Of a stretch of DNA of 64,000 bases, positions 1 to 8,152 are shown piece by piece (position 1 is the first letter of the stretch; every line of letters starts with the position of its first letter). The stretch is from positions 1 through 64,000 of the forward strand of contig CAKSUQ010000002.1 in the NCBI GenBank assembly GCA_934502625.1, read 5' to 3'. Below the pieces are notes generated by a model, which saw only the letters and a list, made by a program, of their open reading frames with translations, made no database searches and was not told the origin of the DNA. A program made the translations under genes and the position numbers. The DNA comes from an uncultured Gemmiger sp. (GTDB lineage Bacteria > Bacillota > Clostridia > Oscillospirales > Ruminococcaceae).

Positions 1-558
1 ATTTCTGCAGGCGAATTCCGTAACGGTGTCACCTTCGAGCAGGACGGCCAGGTCCTTCAGGTCGTTGAGTTCCAGCATGTCAAGCCGGGCAAGGGCGCTG
101 CCTTCGTCCGTACCAAGACCAAGAACGTCATCACCGGCTCCGTTGTTGAGACCAGCTATAACCCGACCGCCAAGTTCCCTCAGGCTTTCATCGAGCGCCG
201 TGAGGTCACCTACTCCTACGAGGACGGCGATCTGTATCATTTCATGGATGTCGAGACCTATGACGATATCCCTGTCGGCGCTGCCGATGTGCCCGACAAC
301 TTCAAGTTCTGCAAGGAGAACGATACCTGCAAGCTGCTGAGCTACAAGGGCAAGGTCTTCAGCGTTGAGATCCCCAACTTTGTTGAGCTGGAAGTCACCG
401 CTACCGAGCCGGGTGTCAAGGGCAACACCGCCACCAACACCCTGAAGCCCGCCACCGTCGAGACCGGCGCTGAGATCCGCGTGCCCCTGTTCATCAACGA
501 GGGCGACAAGATCCGCATCGATACCCGCACCGGCGAGTATATGGAGCGCGTGAACTGA
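1..558 (+). CDS. efp: Elongation factor P (start codon off the left edge)
   Basis: Elongation factor P binds the ribosome between the P and E sites and relieves stalling on proline runs. The frame is open from base 1 and the visible protein begins [10 protein letters not shown], which aligns to residue 2 of the family, so only the initiator methionine is missing. Visible features are the N-terminal KOW-like domain with the loop [12 protein letters not shown], whose lysine (visible residue 31) is the usual functional or modified residue, then the two OB-fold domains ending in the typical [18 protein letters not shown] tail. About 185 residues is normal length. It is followed at once by a strong terminator, so it ends its transcription unit. 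No lysine-modifying partner gene is present in the window. Confidence 0.97.
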   Translation: MSAGEFRNGVTFEQDGQVLQVVEFQHVKPGKGAAFVRTKTKNVITGSVVETSYNPTAKFPQAFIERREVTYSYEDGDLYHFMDVETYDDIPVGAADVPDNFKFCKENDTCKLLSYKGKVFSVEIPNFVELEVTATEPGVKGNTATNTLKPATVETGAEIRVPLFINEGDKIRIDTRTGEYMERVN

Positions 559-570
559 TTAGGTTCTCTT

Positions 571-608
571 TGCCGGGCATGGCCGTACCGCCGCGCCCGG
601 CATTTTTT
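571..608 (+). terminator. Rho-independent terminator of efp
   Basis: A TGCCGGGC / GCCCGGCA stem with a GC-rich loop is followed by a run of six T residues, 13 bases after the efp stop codon. Confidence 0.85.
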
Positions 609-630
609 AACATTAGGGAGGATTTTGACT

Positions 631-1071
631 ATGGCTATGGATCTGAATGCAAAGGCCGCCTACATCCGCGGCCTGATGACCGGTATGGAATTTGACGCAG
701 ACTCCAAGAACGGCAAGGTCATTGCCGCCATGATGGATCTGCTGGAGGAGATGGCCGCTCAGGTGACCGAGCACGACGACGCGCTCGATCAGGTGTACGA
801 CGAGCTGGAGACCCTCGATCAGGACGTCGACGACATCGTCAGCGACCTGTACGCCGATGAGGACGACGACGAGGAAGAGGACGACGAGGACAACGCCACC
901 CTGTACGAGGTGACCTGCCCCAACTGTGGTCAGGTCTCCACGCTGGACGAGGAGACCCTGATGGACCCGGAGGGCGATCTTGTCTGCCCGCATTGCGGCG
1001 CGACCTTCGATGTCGAGCTGGAGGGCACCGAGGACGACACCGCCAAGGAGACCGATAAGCAGGATCAGTAA
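631..1071 (+). CDS. CD1247-type zinc ribbon protein
   Basis: A 146-residue protein of unknown function found widely in Clostridia. The N-terminal half (about 1-75) is helical and matches the CD1247 N-terminal domain. It is followed by a very acidic linker (D/E-rich, about 76-89) and a zinc ribbon with CPNC (96-99) and CPHC (119-122), then an acidic tail. The start is the ATG at 631, because AGGGAGGA ends 8 bases upstream; a TTG two codons earlier lies too close to that site. It sits between the efp terminator and a strong bidirectional terminator, so it is probably monocistronic. The acidic linker and zinc ribbon suggest a small RNA-polymerase- or nucleic-acid-associated factor, but that is inference only. 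Confidence 0.85.
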   Translation: MAMDLNAKAAYIRGLMTGMEFDADSKNGKVIAAMMDLLEEMAAQVTEHDDALDQVYDELETLDQDVDDIVSDLYADEDDDEEEDDEDNATLYEVTCPNCGQVSTLDEETLMDPEGDLVCPHCGATFDVELEGTEDDTAKETDKQDQ

Positions 1072-1094
1072 TTTCCCCTCACACAGAAGCAGCA

Positions 1095-1136
1095 CCCGCC
1101 CCGTGGCCAAAGTTTGGCCACGGGGCGGGTTTTATT
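1095..1136. terminator. Bidirectional terminator between convergent genes
   Basis: A perfect 17-bp stem (CCCGCCCCGTGGCCAAA paired with its complement) is followed by TTTTATTTT on the + strand. It lies between the zinc ribbon gene and the convergent membrane protein gene. Confidence 0.88.
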
Positions 1137-1183
1137 TTCATTACATAAGGGCGCATTCCATAGGCACCCGCGCCTGTCGCCCC

Positions 1184-2398
1184 TCATGTCCCCAGCATAA
1201 ATACCGCTCCATACAGATTAAACAGCACGGCCATGCCACACAGCGTCTTTGCGCCTGCGCCGGGCCGCCATGCAGGGCGGGCCATAAACCAGATAAGCAG
1301 CCACGGGAACAGATCCACCATGTACCGCGCGCCGAACTGCCAGCCACCCAAGGTGCGGTGCATACAGGTTAGCGCCGTCAGCAGGGCACAGGCCGCCGCG
1401 ATACACCACCCCGCCGCAGGCAGCGGCAGATCTTCCCGGCGCGGCTCGGCATGTCCGGACAAACTGACGGCCACGCCACGCAACATGGCCAGCAGAAACA
1501 ACGGGTTCGCCGCGAAGAACAAAAAGCCGTTAAACTGTTCAAAATGCAGCTGTCCCTGTGCGTCCAGCGTGACGGGGCGCAGCAGCTGCCGCAGATTCGG
1601 CAGCAAGTAGTGCAGGCTGAACTGACCGTGCTCGGCGCGGGTGAACTCCGGCAGATAGTTGTGACCGAACTCCACCACGCTGCCGAACCGCACCCAGTTG
1701 TAGGCCATCATGCACACAGCCACAGCCACAGCGGGCAGCAGGGCGGGGAGGAGGGCACGCACGCTGCGGGTTTTATACGCCCGCCACGCCATCCAACAAG
1801 CCAGCAGCAGCGCGTAAAACGGGCGGCAGCCCACAGCCAACGCCATACACAGCGAGGCCAGCGCCGCCTGCACCGCACCGCGCCCCTGCGCCCAATACAG
1901 CCCCCACACAGCGAACAGCAGCCCGCACAGCTGCGCCATAAACCACACGCCGTCGCTGGTGGACATCCAAAAAAGATTCGATCCCATGCTGACAAACACT
2001 GCAAAGTAGGCGCAGACGTCCGCCGCCATGCCGCTGCGCATACAGCACAGGTAGACCCCCGCCGCGCACAGCAACGCCAGTTCCAGCATAATCAGTCCGC
2101 CCGGCAGTGCCTGCCAGCTGCCGAAGGCTGCCACAAACGGCAGCATCAGCACAGCGGGCACCGGCGGAAATGACTGGTAATACCGCACGTTGTAAATCGC
2201 CAGTTCCAGCCACGGGTAATCCTCGCCGTTGGCAATGTAGTTGCGCCCTGCCAGCCAGTTTTCTGCCTGTAAGGCATAGCTGTTGTACGGCCCAGCCTGC
2301 ATCAGCGTACCGCCTGCCAGACTGTGATACAATACCAGCGCAAACACAAGGCAGACCAGCGTGCCCAGCAGCGCGGCGGCGTGTTGTCGTTTTTTCAT
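1184..2398 (-). CDS. Multi-pass membrane protein, glycosyltransferase-C-like
   Basis: A 404-residue integral membrane protein with roughly ten hydrophobic segments and a short positively charged N-terminus (MKKRQH). The first extracytoplasmic loop contains NSYALQAENWLAGRNYI and later YPWLELAIYNVRYYQSFPP, and a late loop contains GARYMVDLFPW. This layout resembles GT-C membrane glycosyltransferases or mannosyltransferase-like proteins that use lipid-linked sugars. No family-defining motif was certain, so the substrate is unknown. The ATG at 2398 was chosen because AGGGGGA lies just upstream; an upstream in-frame extension would read through the terminator of the preceding gene. It lies downstream of a small conserved gene and near the surface-polymer operon, consistent with envelope glycan work. 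Confidence 0.7.
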   Translation of the reverse strand: MKKRQHAAALLGTLVCLVFALVLYHSLAGGTLMQAGPYNSYALQAENWLAGRNYIANGEDYPWLELAIYNVRYYQSFPPVPAVLMLPFVAAFGSWQALPGGLIMLELALLCAAGVYLCCMRSGMAADVCAYFAVFVSMGSNLFWMSTSDGVWFMAQLCGLLFAVWGLYWAQGRGAVQAALASLCMALAVGCRPFYALLLACWMAWRAYKTRSVRALLPALLPAVAVAVCMMAYNWVRFGSVVEFGHNYLPEFTRAEHGQFSLHYLLPNLRQLLRPVTLDAQGQLHFEQFNGFLFFAANPLFLLAMLRGVAVSLSGHAEPRREDLPLPAAGWCIAAACALLTALTCMHRTLGGWQFGARYMVDLFPWLLIWFMARPAWRPGAGAKTLCGMAVLFNLYGAVFMLGT

Positions 2399-2408
2399 AG
2401 TCCCCCTA

Positions 2409-2440
2409 CAAAAAATACCCCGGCGCAGTACACCGGGGCA
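2409..2440 (-). terminator. Terminator after the 95-residue gene
   Basis: On the minus strand GCCCCGGTG / CGCCGGGG forms a stem followed by TATTTTTTG. It separates the small gene at 2452-2739 from the membrane protein gene, although the T run is also the spacer before that gene's ribosome site. Confidence 0.75.
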
Positions 2441-2451
2441 AAAGTCCATGC

Positions 2452-2739
2452 TTACTTCTTCTGCAGTGCGCCCTGCAGCATGATGTCGCCGAAGGACAGT
2501 GCATTGTACAGGCCGACCTTATTGGCCTGACGGGCGATGCGCTCCGGCAGGGGCTTGCCCTCGTCGGTGGAAAGCAGGACGATGTGCACCTTGTCGGCCA
2601 CGTCCGCGCCGTTCTCCTTCTTGGTGGAGAGCACCTGCAGGTAGACAACGTACGGGTCTTTCATCGAGCCGTAGTAAATATCGTTGCCGCAGCGCACCAG
2701 CGGGCGGCCCTTATAGGTCAGTTTCGGGGTGTAAGCCAT
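2452..2739 (-). CDS. Small conserved hypothetical protein, 95 residues
   Basis: I do not recognise a named family. The protein is soluble, with no signal peptide or membrane segment. It begins MAYTPKLTYKGRPLVRCGND and ends in a lysine-rich tail. Mixed beta-strand and helix patterns and a central KVHIVLLSTDEGKPLP stretch suggest one compact domain. The gene has a good ribosome site (AGAAGG), its own promoter with TGGTATAAT, and a terminator, so it is a real single-gene unit. Similar short proteins occur in gut Clostridia as conserved hypotheticals, by recollection only. Function unknown. Confidence 0.75.
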   Translation of the reverse strand: MAYTPKLTYKGRPLVRCGNDIYYGSMKDPYVVYLQVLSTKKENGADVADKVHIVLLSTDEGKPLPERIARQANKVGLYNALSFGDIMLQGALQKK

Positions 2740-2773
2740 ATCTGAAACCTTCTTTCTGTTTAGTCAATACTAT

Positions 2774-2802
2774 ATTATACCATAGATTTTGGGGGAATAC
2801 AA
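2774..2802 (-). promoter_or_regulatory. Promoter of the 95-residue gene
   Basis: On the minus strand a TTGTAT -35 box, a 17-base spacer and TATAAT preceded by TGG (extended -10) lie about 35 bases before the start codon. Confidence 0.7.
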
Positions 2803-2849
2803 ATTTTTATTTGCAAAAGCCTTTCCCCAGAGGGGGCAGCCTTTTTTCA

Positions 2850-3209
2850 TCACAAGTCCAGCTTTTCCCGCTCGACTTTTTCCTCGTTCAGGGCGACCTG
2901 CTCGGTCAGGATGCGCACCTTGCTGTCCAGCTGGCTGAGCTTGATGGACATGAAAAACTGCTTCGCCAGCAGCAAAAAGATGATAACAACGTAGACGAAG
3001 TTGATGGGGCTCATGAAGCCCAGCAGATTCGCCGCCCAGTAGGCGATGCCGGGGAAGATGGCTAAGATCAGCAGCGCCGCGCTGAACAGCAGCCAGAAGA
3101 TCGTATCCTCGATCTGGACTTTTGCCTGCCGCACGCGCCGCAGGATATACCCCGCCGTGATGAAGCTGCCCAGAATCAGGCAAATGCGAATCAACGTTTG
3201 ATCGAACAT
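2850..3209 (-). CDS. DUF2304 family membrane protein
   Basis: A 119-residue protein with three hydrophobic segments (about 8-22, 36-57 and 66-86) and a C-terminal coiled-coil-like charged helix (KLSQLDSKVRILTEQVALNE). This is the DUF2304 layout. The family nearly always sits next to a dolichol-phosphate-mannose-synthase-like GT2, as here, and is thought to help make or flip polyprenyl-phosphate sugars (family knowledge). It begins one base after the GT2 stop codon, so the two are translationally coupled. It is the last gene of the long surface-polymer operon. No clean terminator follows: the nearby C- and G-rich run does not fold into a proper stem. Confidence 0.88.
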   Translation of the reverse strand: MFDQTLIRICLILGSFITAGYILRRVRQAKVQIEDTIFWLLFSAALLILAIFPGIAYWAANLLGFMSPINFVYVVIIFLLLAKQFFMSIKLSQLDSKVRILTEQVALNEEKVEREKLDL

Positions 3210-3210
3210 T

Positions 3211-3930
3211 TCACAGGCTCCTTTCGGGGTATGGGGTCTCGGTGTCCCGCTTGCGGAACCACTGGATCAACAAGATGGAGATGGACATTTTTACCATATA
3301 CTGCACACTGCGCCAGAAGGTCAGGTAGCTTTGCCCCGCCATGCGCTCGCCCATCTCGACCTGCACTTCCTTGACAGTTGCGCCGTTTTTGATCAGATAG
3401 CTGATCGTGTCGGGCTCTGGGCCGTAGTTCAGGTTCTGGGCAAATTCCTCGACCATGGCGCGGTTGAACATCCGCATGCCGCTGGTCGGGTCACAGATGG
3501 CGCGCCCCGTCGTCAGGCGGATCGACCAGCTGATGATATAGCTGCCCAGCATCCGCAGGGACTTAGGCTTTTTCACGGTCAAAAAACGGCTGCCGATGAC
3601 AATATCATTGCCCGCATCCAGCTCTTTTAGCATAGCATCAATATATTTCGGCTTGTGCTGGCCGTCGGCGTCCATCTGCATGGCGCAGTCGTAGCCGTTT
3701 TCCGCCGCAAAGCGCAGCCCGGTCTGGAACGCCCCAGCCAGCCCCAAGTTCACGGGCAGGTCGATGAGCCGGTAGCCGCGGGCGCGGCAGACAGCCGCCG
3801 TCTTGTCGCGGCTGCCGTCGTTGACGACAACGTAATCGTACTGCGGGTAGTCGTGGGTCAGTTCCTCGACGACCTGCACGATGTTGGCTTCCTCGTTATG
3901 TGCGGGAATTACGATCAGTAATTTTGACAT
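3211..3930 (-). CDS. GT2 polyprenyl-phosphate sugar synthase
   Basis: A GT-A fold glycosyltransferase of the dolichol-phosphate mannosyltransferase type. It transfers a nucleotide sugar to a polyprenyl phosphate, giving a lipid-linked donor for membrane glycosyltransferases. IPAHNEEANI at residues 8-17, NDGSRDKT at 37-44, and the metal-binding DAD at 87-89 in MQMDADGQHKP are all intact. There are no C-terminal membrane spans, and the neighbouring DUF2304 protein probably supplies membrane contact. It overlaps closely with the upstream GT4 and downstream DUF2304 genes in one operon. The DUF2142 protein upstream could be the acceptor-side enzyme using its product (inference). Confidence 0.92.
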   Translation of the reverse strand: MSKLLIVIPAHNEEANIVQVVEELTHDYPQYDYVVVNDGSRDKTAAVCRARGYRLIDLPVNLGLAGAFQTGLRFAAENGYDCAMQMDADGQHKPKYIDAMLKELDAGNDIVIGSRFLTVKKPKSLRMLGSYIISWSIRLTTGRAICDPTSGMRMFNRAMVEEFAQNLNYGPEPDTISYLIKNGATVKEVQVEMGERMAGQSYLTFWRSVQYMVKMSISILLIQWFRKRDTETPYPERSL

Positions 3931-3931
3931 C

Positions 3932-5056
3932 TTAGCTCCTTTTGGCCGATATGACCTCCATCATTGTAGCAAAGACGGCCTGCCATGTAAAGTGGGCGCA
4001 AAGGTTTTCGTAGGCGTTTTCGGCGCGGGCAGCTGCCGCAGCGGGGTCGCGCAGCAGCGTTTCCAGCCCGGCACGGATAGTGTCGGCGTCGGCATTTTCC
4101 AGAAAGACCGCGTAGTCGTCACCGGGCAGCAGCTCGCCGGTGCCCGCCGTGCGGGTCGTCACGATGGGGCAGCGGCAAGCCGCCGCCTCCAGCAGCGTGG
4201 TGGGGAAGCCCTCGGCGTATTCAGTGGGCAGGCAGTAGGCATCCGCCTGCGCCAACAGCTGCACGATCCGGTCATGGGGCAGTGCCCCCAGCGCGTGTAC
4301 GCCGCCGTCCAGCGCCGCCAGCGCAGGCTGTTCCTCGCCCGTACCGGCGACGGCCAGCACGCAGCCCGGCAGACGGCGCACCGCCTCGGCCAGCCGCAGC
4401 GCGCCTTTTTCGGGGATGAGCCGCCCGACAAAGGCGATGAGATGGCCGTTTTCCGGCACGTTCAGCTTTTCGCGCCAGTTCACGGCGTTTTCCGCGTGGG
4501 CGAGCTTGTCCAGCTCGCCGGGGTCGACGGCGTTGGGCAGACGTCCCTCCGCCGCAACGCCGAAGGTTTCCAGCCAGCGGCAGACGTCGCCCGACACACC
4601 GTAGAAGGGGAAGCCGCAGCGGCGAATGACATCGCAGGCGGCGTGCTCGTACAGCTTGCCCGCCGCGCCTGCCAGCCCGCCGTGCATCATATAGCCGGTC
4701 GAGTGGTCGATGACAAGCGCCGGGATGCCGCGCCGTTTGCACTGCCGCGCCGCCCAGATGCTTTGGGGGTACATACGGGTCTGGATGACCGCGAAGTCGA
4801 TGCCCTGCGCCCAGAGGTCAGCAGCAGCGGTGGGCTTCAGCACCGGGAAGCGCCCGTTCATGACCGGCAAGGACGGCAGACGGAGGATTTCGATGCCGTC
4901 GGCGTCCGTCTCCCGCGCGGGCAGGCCGGGCAGCGACGCCGTCACGACAAGGGCGCGATGCCCCGCCGCGACGCACCGCCGCGCCAGATTCCAAGTGTAC
5001 CGTTCGACCCCGCCGGGTGTCGGTAAATATTGGGTTGAAAAAAAACAAATTACCAT
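3932..5056 (-). CDS. GT4 family glycosyltransferase
   Basis: A 374-residue GT-B glycosyltransferase. The N-terminal Rossmann half starts with the glycine-rich PTPGGVERY acceptor loop (12-20). The C-terminal half has FVGRLIPEKG near residue 220 and the E-x7-E nucleotide-sugar signature in EYAEGFPTTLLEA near 285. These mark the retaining GT4 family, which adds hexoses to polymer repeat units at the cytoplasmic face. It lies 12 bases after the DUF2142 gene and one base before the GT2 gene, all in the surface-polymer operon. The exact donor and acceptor cannot be read from the sequence. Confidence 0.92.
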   Translation of the reverse strand: MVICFFSTQYLPTPGGVERYTWNLARRCVAAGHRALVVTASLPGLPARETDADGIEILRLPSLPVMNGRFPVLKPTAAADLWAQGIDFAVIQTRMYPQSIWAARQCKRRGIPALVIDHSTGYMMHGGLAGAAGKLYEHAACDVIRRCGFPFYGVSGDVCRWLETFGVAAEGRLPNAVDPGELDKLAHAENAVNWREKLNVPENGHLIAFVGRLIPEKGALRLAEAVRRLPGCVLAVAGTGEEQPALAALDGGVHALGALPHDRIVQLLAQADAYCLPTEYAEGFPTTLLEAAACRCPIVTTRTAGTGELLPGDDYAVFLENADADTIRAGLETLLRDPAAAAARAENAYENLCAHFTWQAVFATMMEVISAKRS

Positions 5057-5068
5057 AGGAGAGCCCTT

Positions 5069-7621
5069 TTATCTTGCAATCACCGCCAGCATAATATTCA
5101 CCACGACGCCCGCCTGCACGAGGGCAAGGGCGGTGACGAGGCGGGTCTCGGCGGTCGTTTCGTCGGCCACGGCGGCCAGACAGCGGGGCAGGCAGGTCAA
5201 CAGCAGCAACGGCAAAACCGGCAGGAAATACCGCCCCTGCAAGCCGTACAGCGTCTCGTAGCGGGTCGGTGTCCACAGCAGGCACCCGGCCACGGCCAGC
5301 AGGCAGCACAGCGCCGCCGCCGCGCAGCACCAGCCGCGCGCCGTGCCCGTGGGCTGCGGCTTTGTGCCCTGCGCGGGCAGTGCCGCGTAGGCCAGCAGCA
5401 GGTACAGCAACACGACCCAGCCCCACGCCAAGTCCAGCGTGTAGTAGCTCAGGCTGCCGCCGACGAGGGTGCGGATATAGTGGTCGCCGTTTTCAACGGC
5501 ACTGCGCACAAAAAGCAGCACCGTGTCCACCGGATGCGTCAGGATATACCTCGGCGTGTAGGTCGTTTTGTCGCCGTCGTCGACGGTGCTCTGGGTGCTG
5601 CGGGTGGCTTCGGCGGCCTCGACCTCCTGCGCCAGCACCGCGCGATCCAGTACGCCGCGGTCGTCCATCACGCCGACGTCGATGCCCAGCGCGGCAAAGC
5701 GATCCACGCAGCCGGGCAGGTTGTACAGCTGCTTGTAGGCGCGCTCTGCGCCGCCCTCGGCAAAGACGGGCAGGTAGGCGTCGGCGTTGCCTACGGTCAC
5801 GTCCGAGCCGAACAGCGCGTAGGATGCCATCGTGTAGAACGCCTGCCCGTCGGTGTAGCTGTCCATGGACTTTTCGGGCGTAAAGAGGAAGCTCTGCCCC
5901 AGCGTAGCAGGGGAAACGTCCCCGGCCTGCATCGCCTGCACCCAGAACGCCACCTCGCTGGCGGCGGGGGAGGCGTTGTCCTCAATATAATAATACAGCC
6001 TGCGGACGTAATTTTCCAAGGTATTTTCGCCGTTGATCTGCGCCTCGTAGGCTTCGTCCGGCTCGGCCGGGCGGGCTTTCGCGGCGCGGTCGGCGTCGTC
6101 AGCCACGGCGGCGGTCTCGGCAGCCGTGCCGCTGCTGTGCAGCGTGTCGGTCACAAGGCCGGTGTTCAGCACCAGCGCCAGCGCCAGACAGGCGGCAAGG
6201 TAGCCGCACTTCTTCGCCTTGGCGTGGTGTCCCAGCCGCGCGGCGGGCACCAGCAGCACCAGCGCCGCCAGCGGCAGGTAAACGAGCTTGCCGGGGGCAA
6301 GCAGCGTGCCGCAGCCCAGCAGCCCGGCCAGCCGGGCAGGGGAGAGCGCCTTGCTTTTGTCGCTGCCGAACGCCGCGTCCATCAGCAGCGCCGTGAAGGC
6401 AAAGCACAGCCCCAGCAGGGGGGCGTCGCGGCTGAAGCTCGCCGCCAGATGCAGCGTCATCGGCAGCAGTGCGGCCACGGTGAACACCCGCTTGCCGAAG
6501 GGCGCGACCCGCACGGCCAGCGCCGCCAGCGCCGCGAAGAGCAGCAGGTTCGCCAGCCGCCCCAAAAACAGCGCGGGCGCAAAGCCCAAGTGGAACACAT
6601 ACGCCGCGAACACCGCCGCCGCGCTGGCAAGGTAAAGCAGCGGGTTCTGGTCGGTCTGCAATTCGTTATATTCCTGATGGCTGTTGAACGGTTCGTCTGT
6701 CGTTGTGAACAACTGGGAGGTGAACTCCTCCCACGTGAAGACCGTCGTGTTCTCGTCCTGCAGGGTGGCGTCCTCGTCGCCCACGCGGCGGAAGCTCGTC
6801 GTCGTGGGCACCTTGCCCATCCGCCAATCGCTGTGGTCTAAATCGTTCGCCCAGCGGCAGGCAAGGGTGAAACTCTGGTTGATGTGGTACTTTTCGTCCG
6901 GCGCAGCGTAGGGCGGCAGCAGGAAGCTGTACAGCAGCCCAAAGCCCAGCACCAACGCAAACACCAGCCGTTCCAGCGTCACTTTTTTGCTCAATGCCGC
7001 CCAGACGGCGAACGCCGCCAGCACCGCCGCCGCGCCGCCCACCAGCAGGAAGAACCGCGTCAGGTAGCCGCCGATGCGCTGGTAGGTGATCTGCATCGCC
7101 ATCGTGCCGTCGACGACGCGGTCGTTCACAGTCATCTGCTCTTTCCAGAGGGCGACGCCGTCGCTGTGGCCGACGGCCAGAATCGCGTCGGTCGTGTAGT
7201 GCGGCGTCACAGTCAGGCGATAGCGTCGCCCCTCCTGCCCGGTCACAGCGGGGTCAAAGCCCAGCGTCGTGTACTGGTCGGGCACGATGTAGTCCATCGT
7301 GCCGACGGAGCGGGACAACTCCTCGCCGGTATCGGCGTCGTACAAGACGACGTCCAACTCGCCCTTGGGCTGCTCGCCGGGGAGGTAAAATTCAAGGCCG
7401 ATCGTCAAAATATCCTTGTCGTAGGTAAAGACCTGCTCGGCGGTTTCGCCGTCGTGGACGAGCTCGGCACGCAGAAAATCGGTGATGATCTCACTGCGTC
7501 CCTTCGTCGCCTGCGGGCGCACCTCGGCCAGCCAGAGCAGCACCACCGCCGCCAGCAGCACGACGAGCGTCGCCAGCGCGGCCGGCAGGGGGGTATAGGT
7601 TTTTTGTTTTGGATTTTTCAT
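5069..7621 (-). CDS. DUF2142 family polytopic membrane protein
   Basis: An 850-residue membrane protein of the DUF2142 type, a GT-C-like family seen in polysaccharide and teichoic-acid gene clusters. It begins MKNPKQKTYTPLPAALATL with a first hydrophobic helix at about 12-32. A large extracytoplasmic domain of about 190 residues follows, then a dense block of ten or more membrane segments broken by a second long loop containing TYTPRYILTHPVDT. The second half includes PPYAAPDEKYHINQSF, the acidic first-loop motif expected of GT-C enzymes. The start at 7621 follows GGGAG six bases away. Probable role: transfer of a lipid-linked sugar onto the exported polymer, using the GT2 product from the same operon (inference). 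Confidence 0.85.
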   Translation of the reverse strand: MKNPKQKTYTPLPAALATLVVLLAAVVLLWLAEVRPQATKGRSEIITDFLRAELVHDGETAEQVFTYDKDILTIGLEFYLPGEQPKGELDVVLYDADTGEELSRSVGTMDYIVPDQYTTLGFDPAVTGQEGRRYRLTVTPHYTTDAILAVGHSDGVALWKEQMTVNDRVVDGTMAMQITYQRIGGYLTRFFLLVGGAAAVLAAFAVWAALSKKVTLERLVFALVLGFGLLYSFLLPPYAAPDEKYHINQSFTLACRWANDLDHSDWRMGKVPTTTSFRRVGDEDATLQDENTTVFTWEEFTSQLFTTTDEPFNSHQEYNELQTDQNPLLYLASAAAVFAAYVFHLGFAPALFLGRLANLLLFAALAALAVRVAPFGKRVFTVAALLPMTLHLAASFSRDAPLLGLCFAFTALLMDAAFGSDKSKALSPARLAGLLGCGTLLAPGKLVYLPLAALVLLVPAARLGHHAKAKKCGYLAACLALALVLNTGLVTDTLHSSGTAAETAAVADDADRAAKARPAEPDEAYEAQINGENTLENYVRRLYYYIEDNASPAASEVAFWVQAMQAGDVSPATLGQSFLFTPEKSMDSYTDGQAFYTMASYALFGSDVTVGNADAYLPVFAEGGAERAYKQLYNLPGCVDRFAALGIDVGVMDDRGVLDRAVLAQEVEAAEATRSTQSTVDDGDKTTYTPRYILTHPVDTVLLFVRSAVENGDHYIRTLVGGSLSYYTLDLAWGWVVLLYLLLAYAALPAQGTKPQPTGTARGWCCAAAALCCLLAVAGCLLWTPTRYETLYGLQGRYFLPVLPLLLLTCLPRCLAAVADETTAETRLVTALALVQAGVVVNIMLAVIAR

Positions 7622-7643
7622 GCAATCTCCCGCAAATGCGAAA

Positions 7644-8150
7644 TCACAACGCCGCGCCGAACGCCTTTTCCACCGCGGCCTTCCACCGCCCGTCGCTGCG
7701 CAAAATCTTCTCGACTGCACCGCGAACGGCACCCTCGCCGCCGCGCCGGGGGCAGATGTAGTCGGCGCGGGCTTTGACTTCCTCGGCGGCGTCCGCCGGG
7801 CAGGCCACAAAACCGCACAGCGCCATGGCCGCCAGATCGTTCAGGTCGTCGCCGCAGTAGGCCACTTCCTCCCGCGCGTAGCCGTTCTCGGCCATAAAAT
7901 CGCGCAGGAACACGGCTTTTGTGCCGACGTTCTGGTAGACGTCTGTAATTTTCAAATCAGCGGCACGGCGGCGGACGGCCTCGCTCTCGCGCCCGGTGCA
8001 GATCATCACCCGGATGCCCGCCGTGCGCGCCAGTACCAGCCCGGCGCCGTCCTTGATGGCGAATTTCTTCATCTCGTTGCCGGTGGTGTCGTAGTAGACA
8101 CCGCCGTCGGTCATCGTGCCGTCCACGTCCAGCACCAGCAGTCGTATCAT
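7644..8150 (-). CDS. KdsC-like HAD phosphatase
   Basis: A 168-residue HAD-superfamily phosphatase without a cap domain, like KdsC (3-deoxy-D-manno-octulosonate 8-phosphate phosphatase) and the phosphatases of sialic-acid pathways. Motif I DVDGTMTDG starts at residue 8 with both aspartates, motif II is in CTGRES at 51-56, and motif IV GDDLND is at 100-105. All catalytic residues are intact and the length is typical. The start was placed at 8150 after GAGAGGAC; a longer frame upstream overlaps the aldolase gene. It follows the aldolase/CMP-synthetase pair at once, so it probably dephosphorylates a ulosonate phosphate made by the aldolase before CMP activation (inference). Confidence 0.88.
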   Translation of the reverse strand: MIRLLVLDVDGTMTDGGVYYDTTGNEMKKFAIKDGAGLVLARTAGIRVMICTGRESEAVRRRAADLKITDVYQNVGTKAVFLRDFMAENGYAREEVAYCGDDLNDLAAMALCGFVACPADAAEEVKARADYICPRRGGEGAVRGAVEKILRSDGRWKAAVEKAFGAAL

Positions 8151-8152
8151 CG

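Noticed and set aside
2803-2849. Terminator after the DUF2304 gene
   Set aside because: The CCCC/GGGG core is flanked by GCC on both sides instead of complementary arms, so a proper stem does not form.
5480-6841. 453-codon + strand frame opposite the DUF2142 gene
   Set aside because: Arg-, Gln- and His-rich antisense translation without ribosome site or domain.
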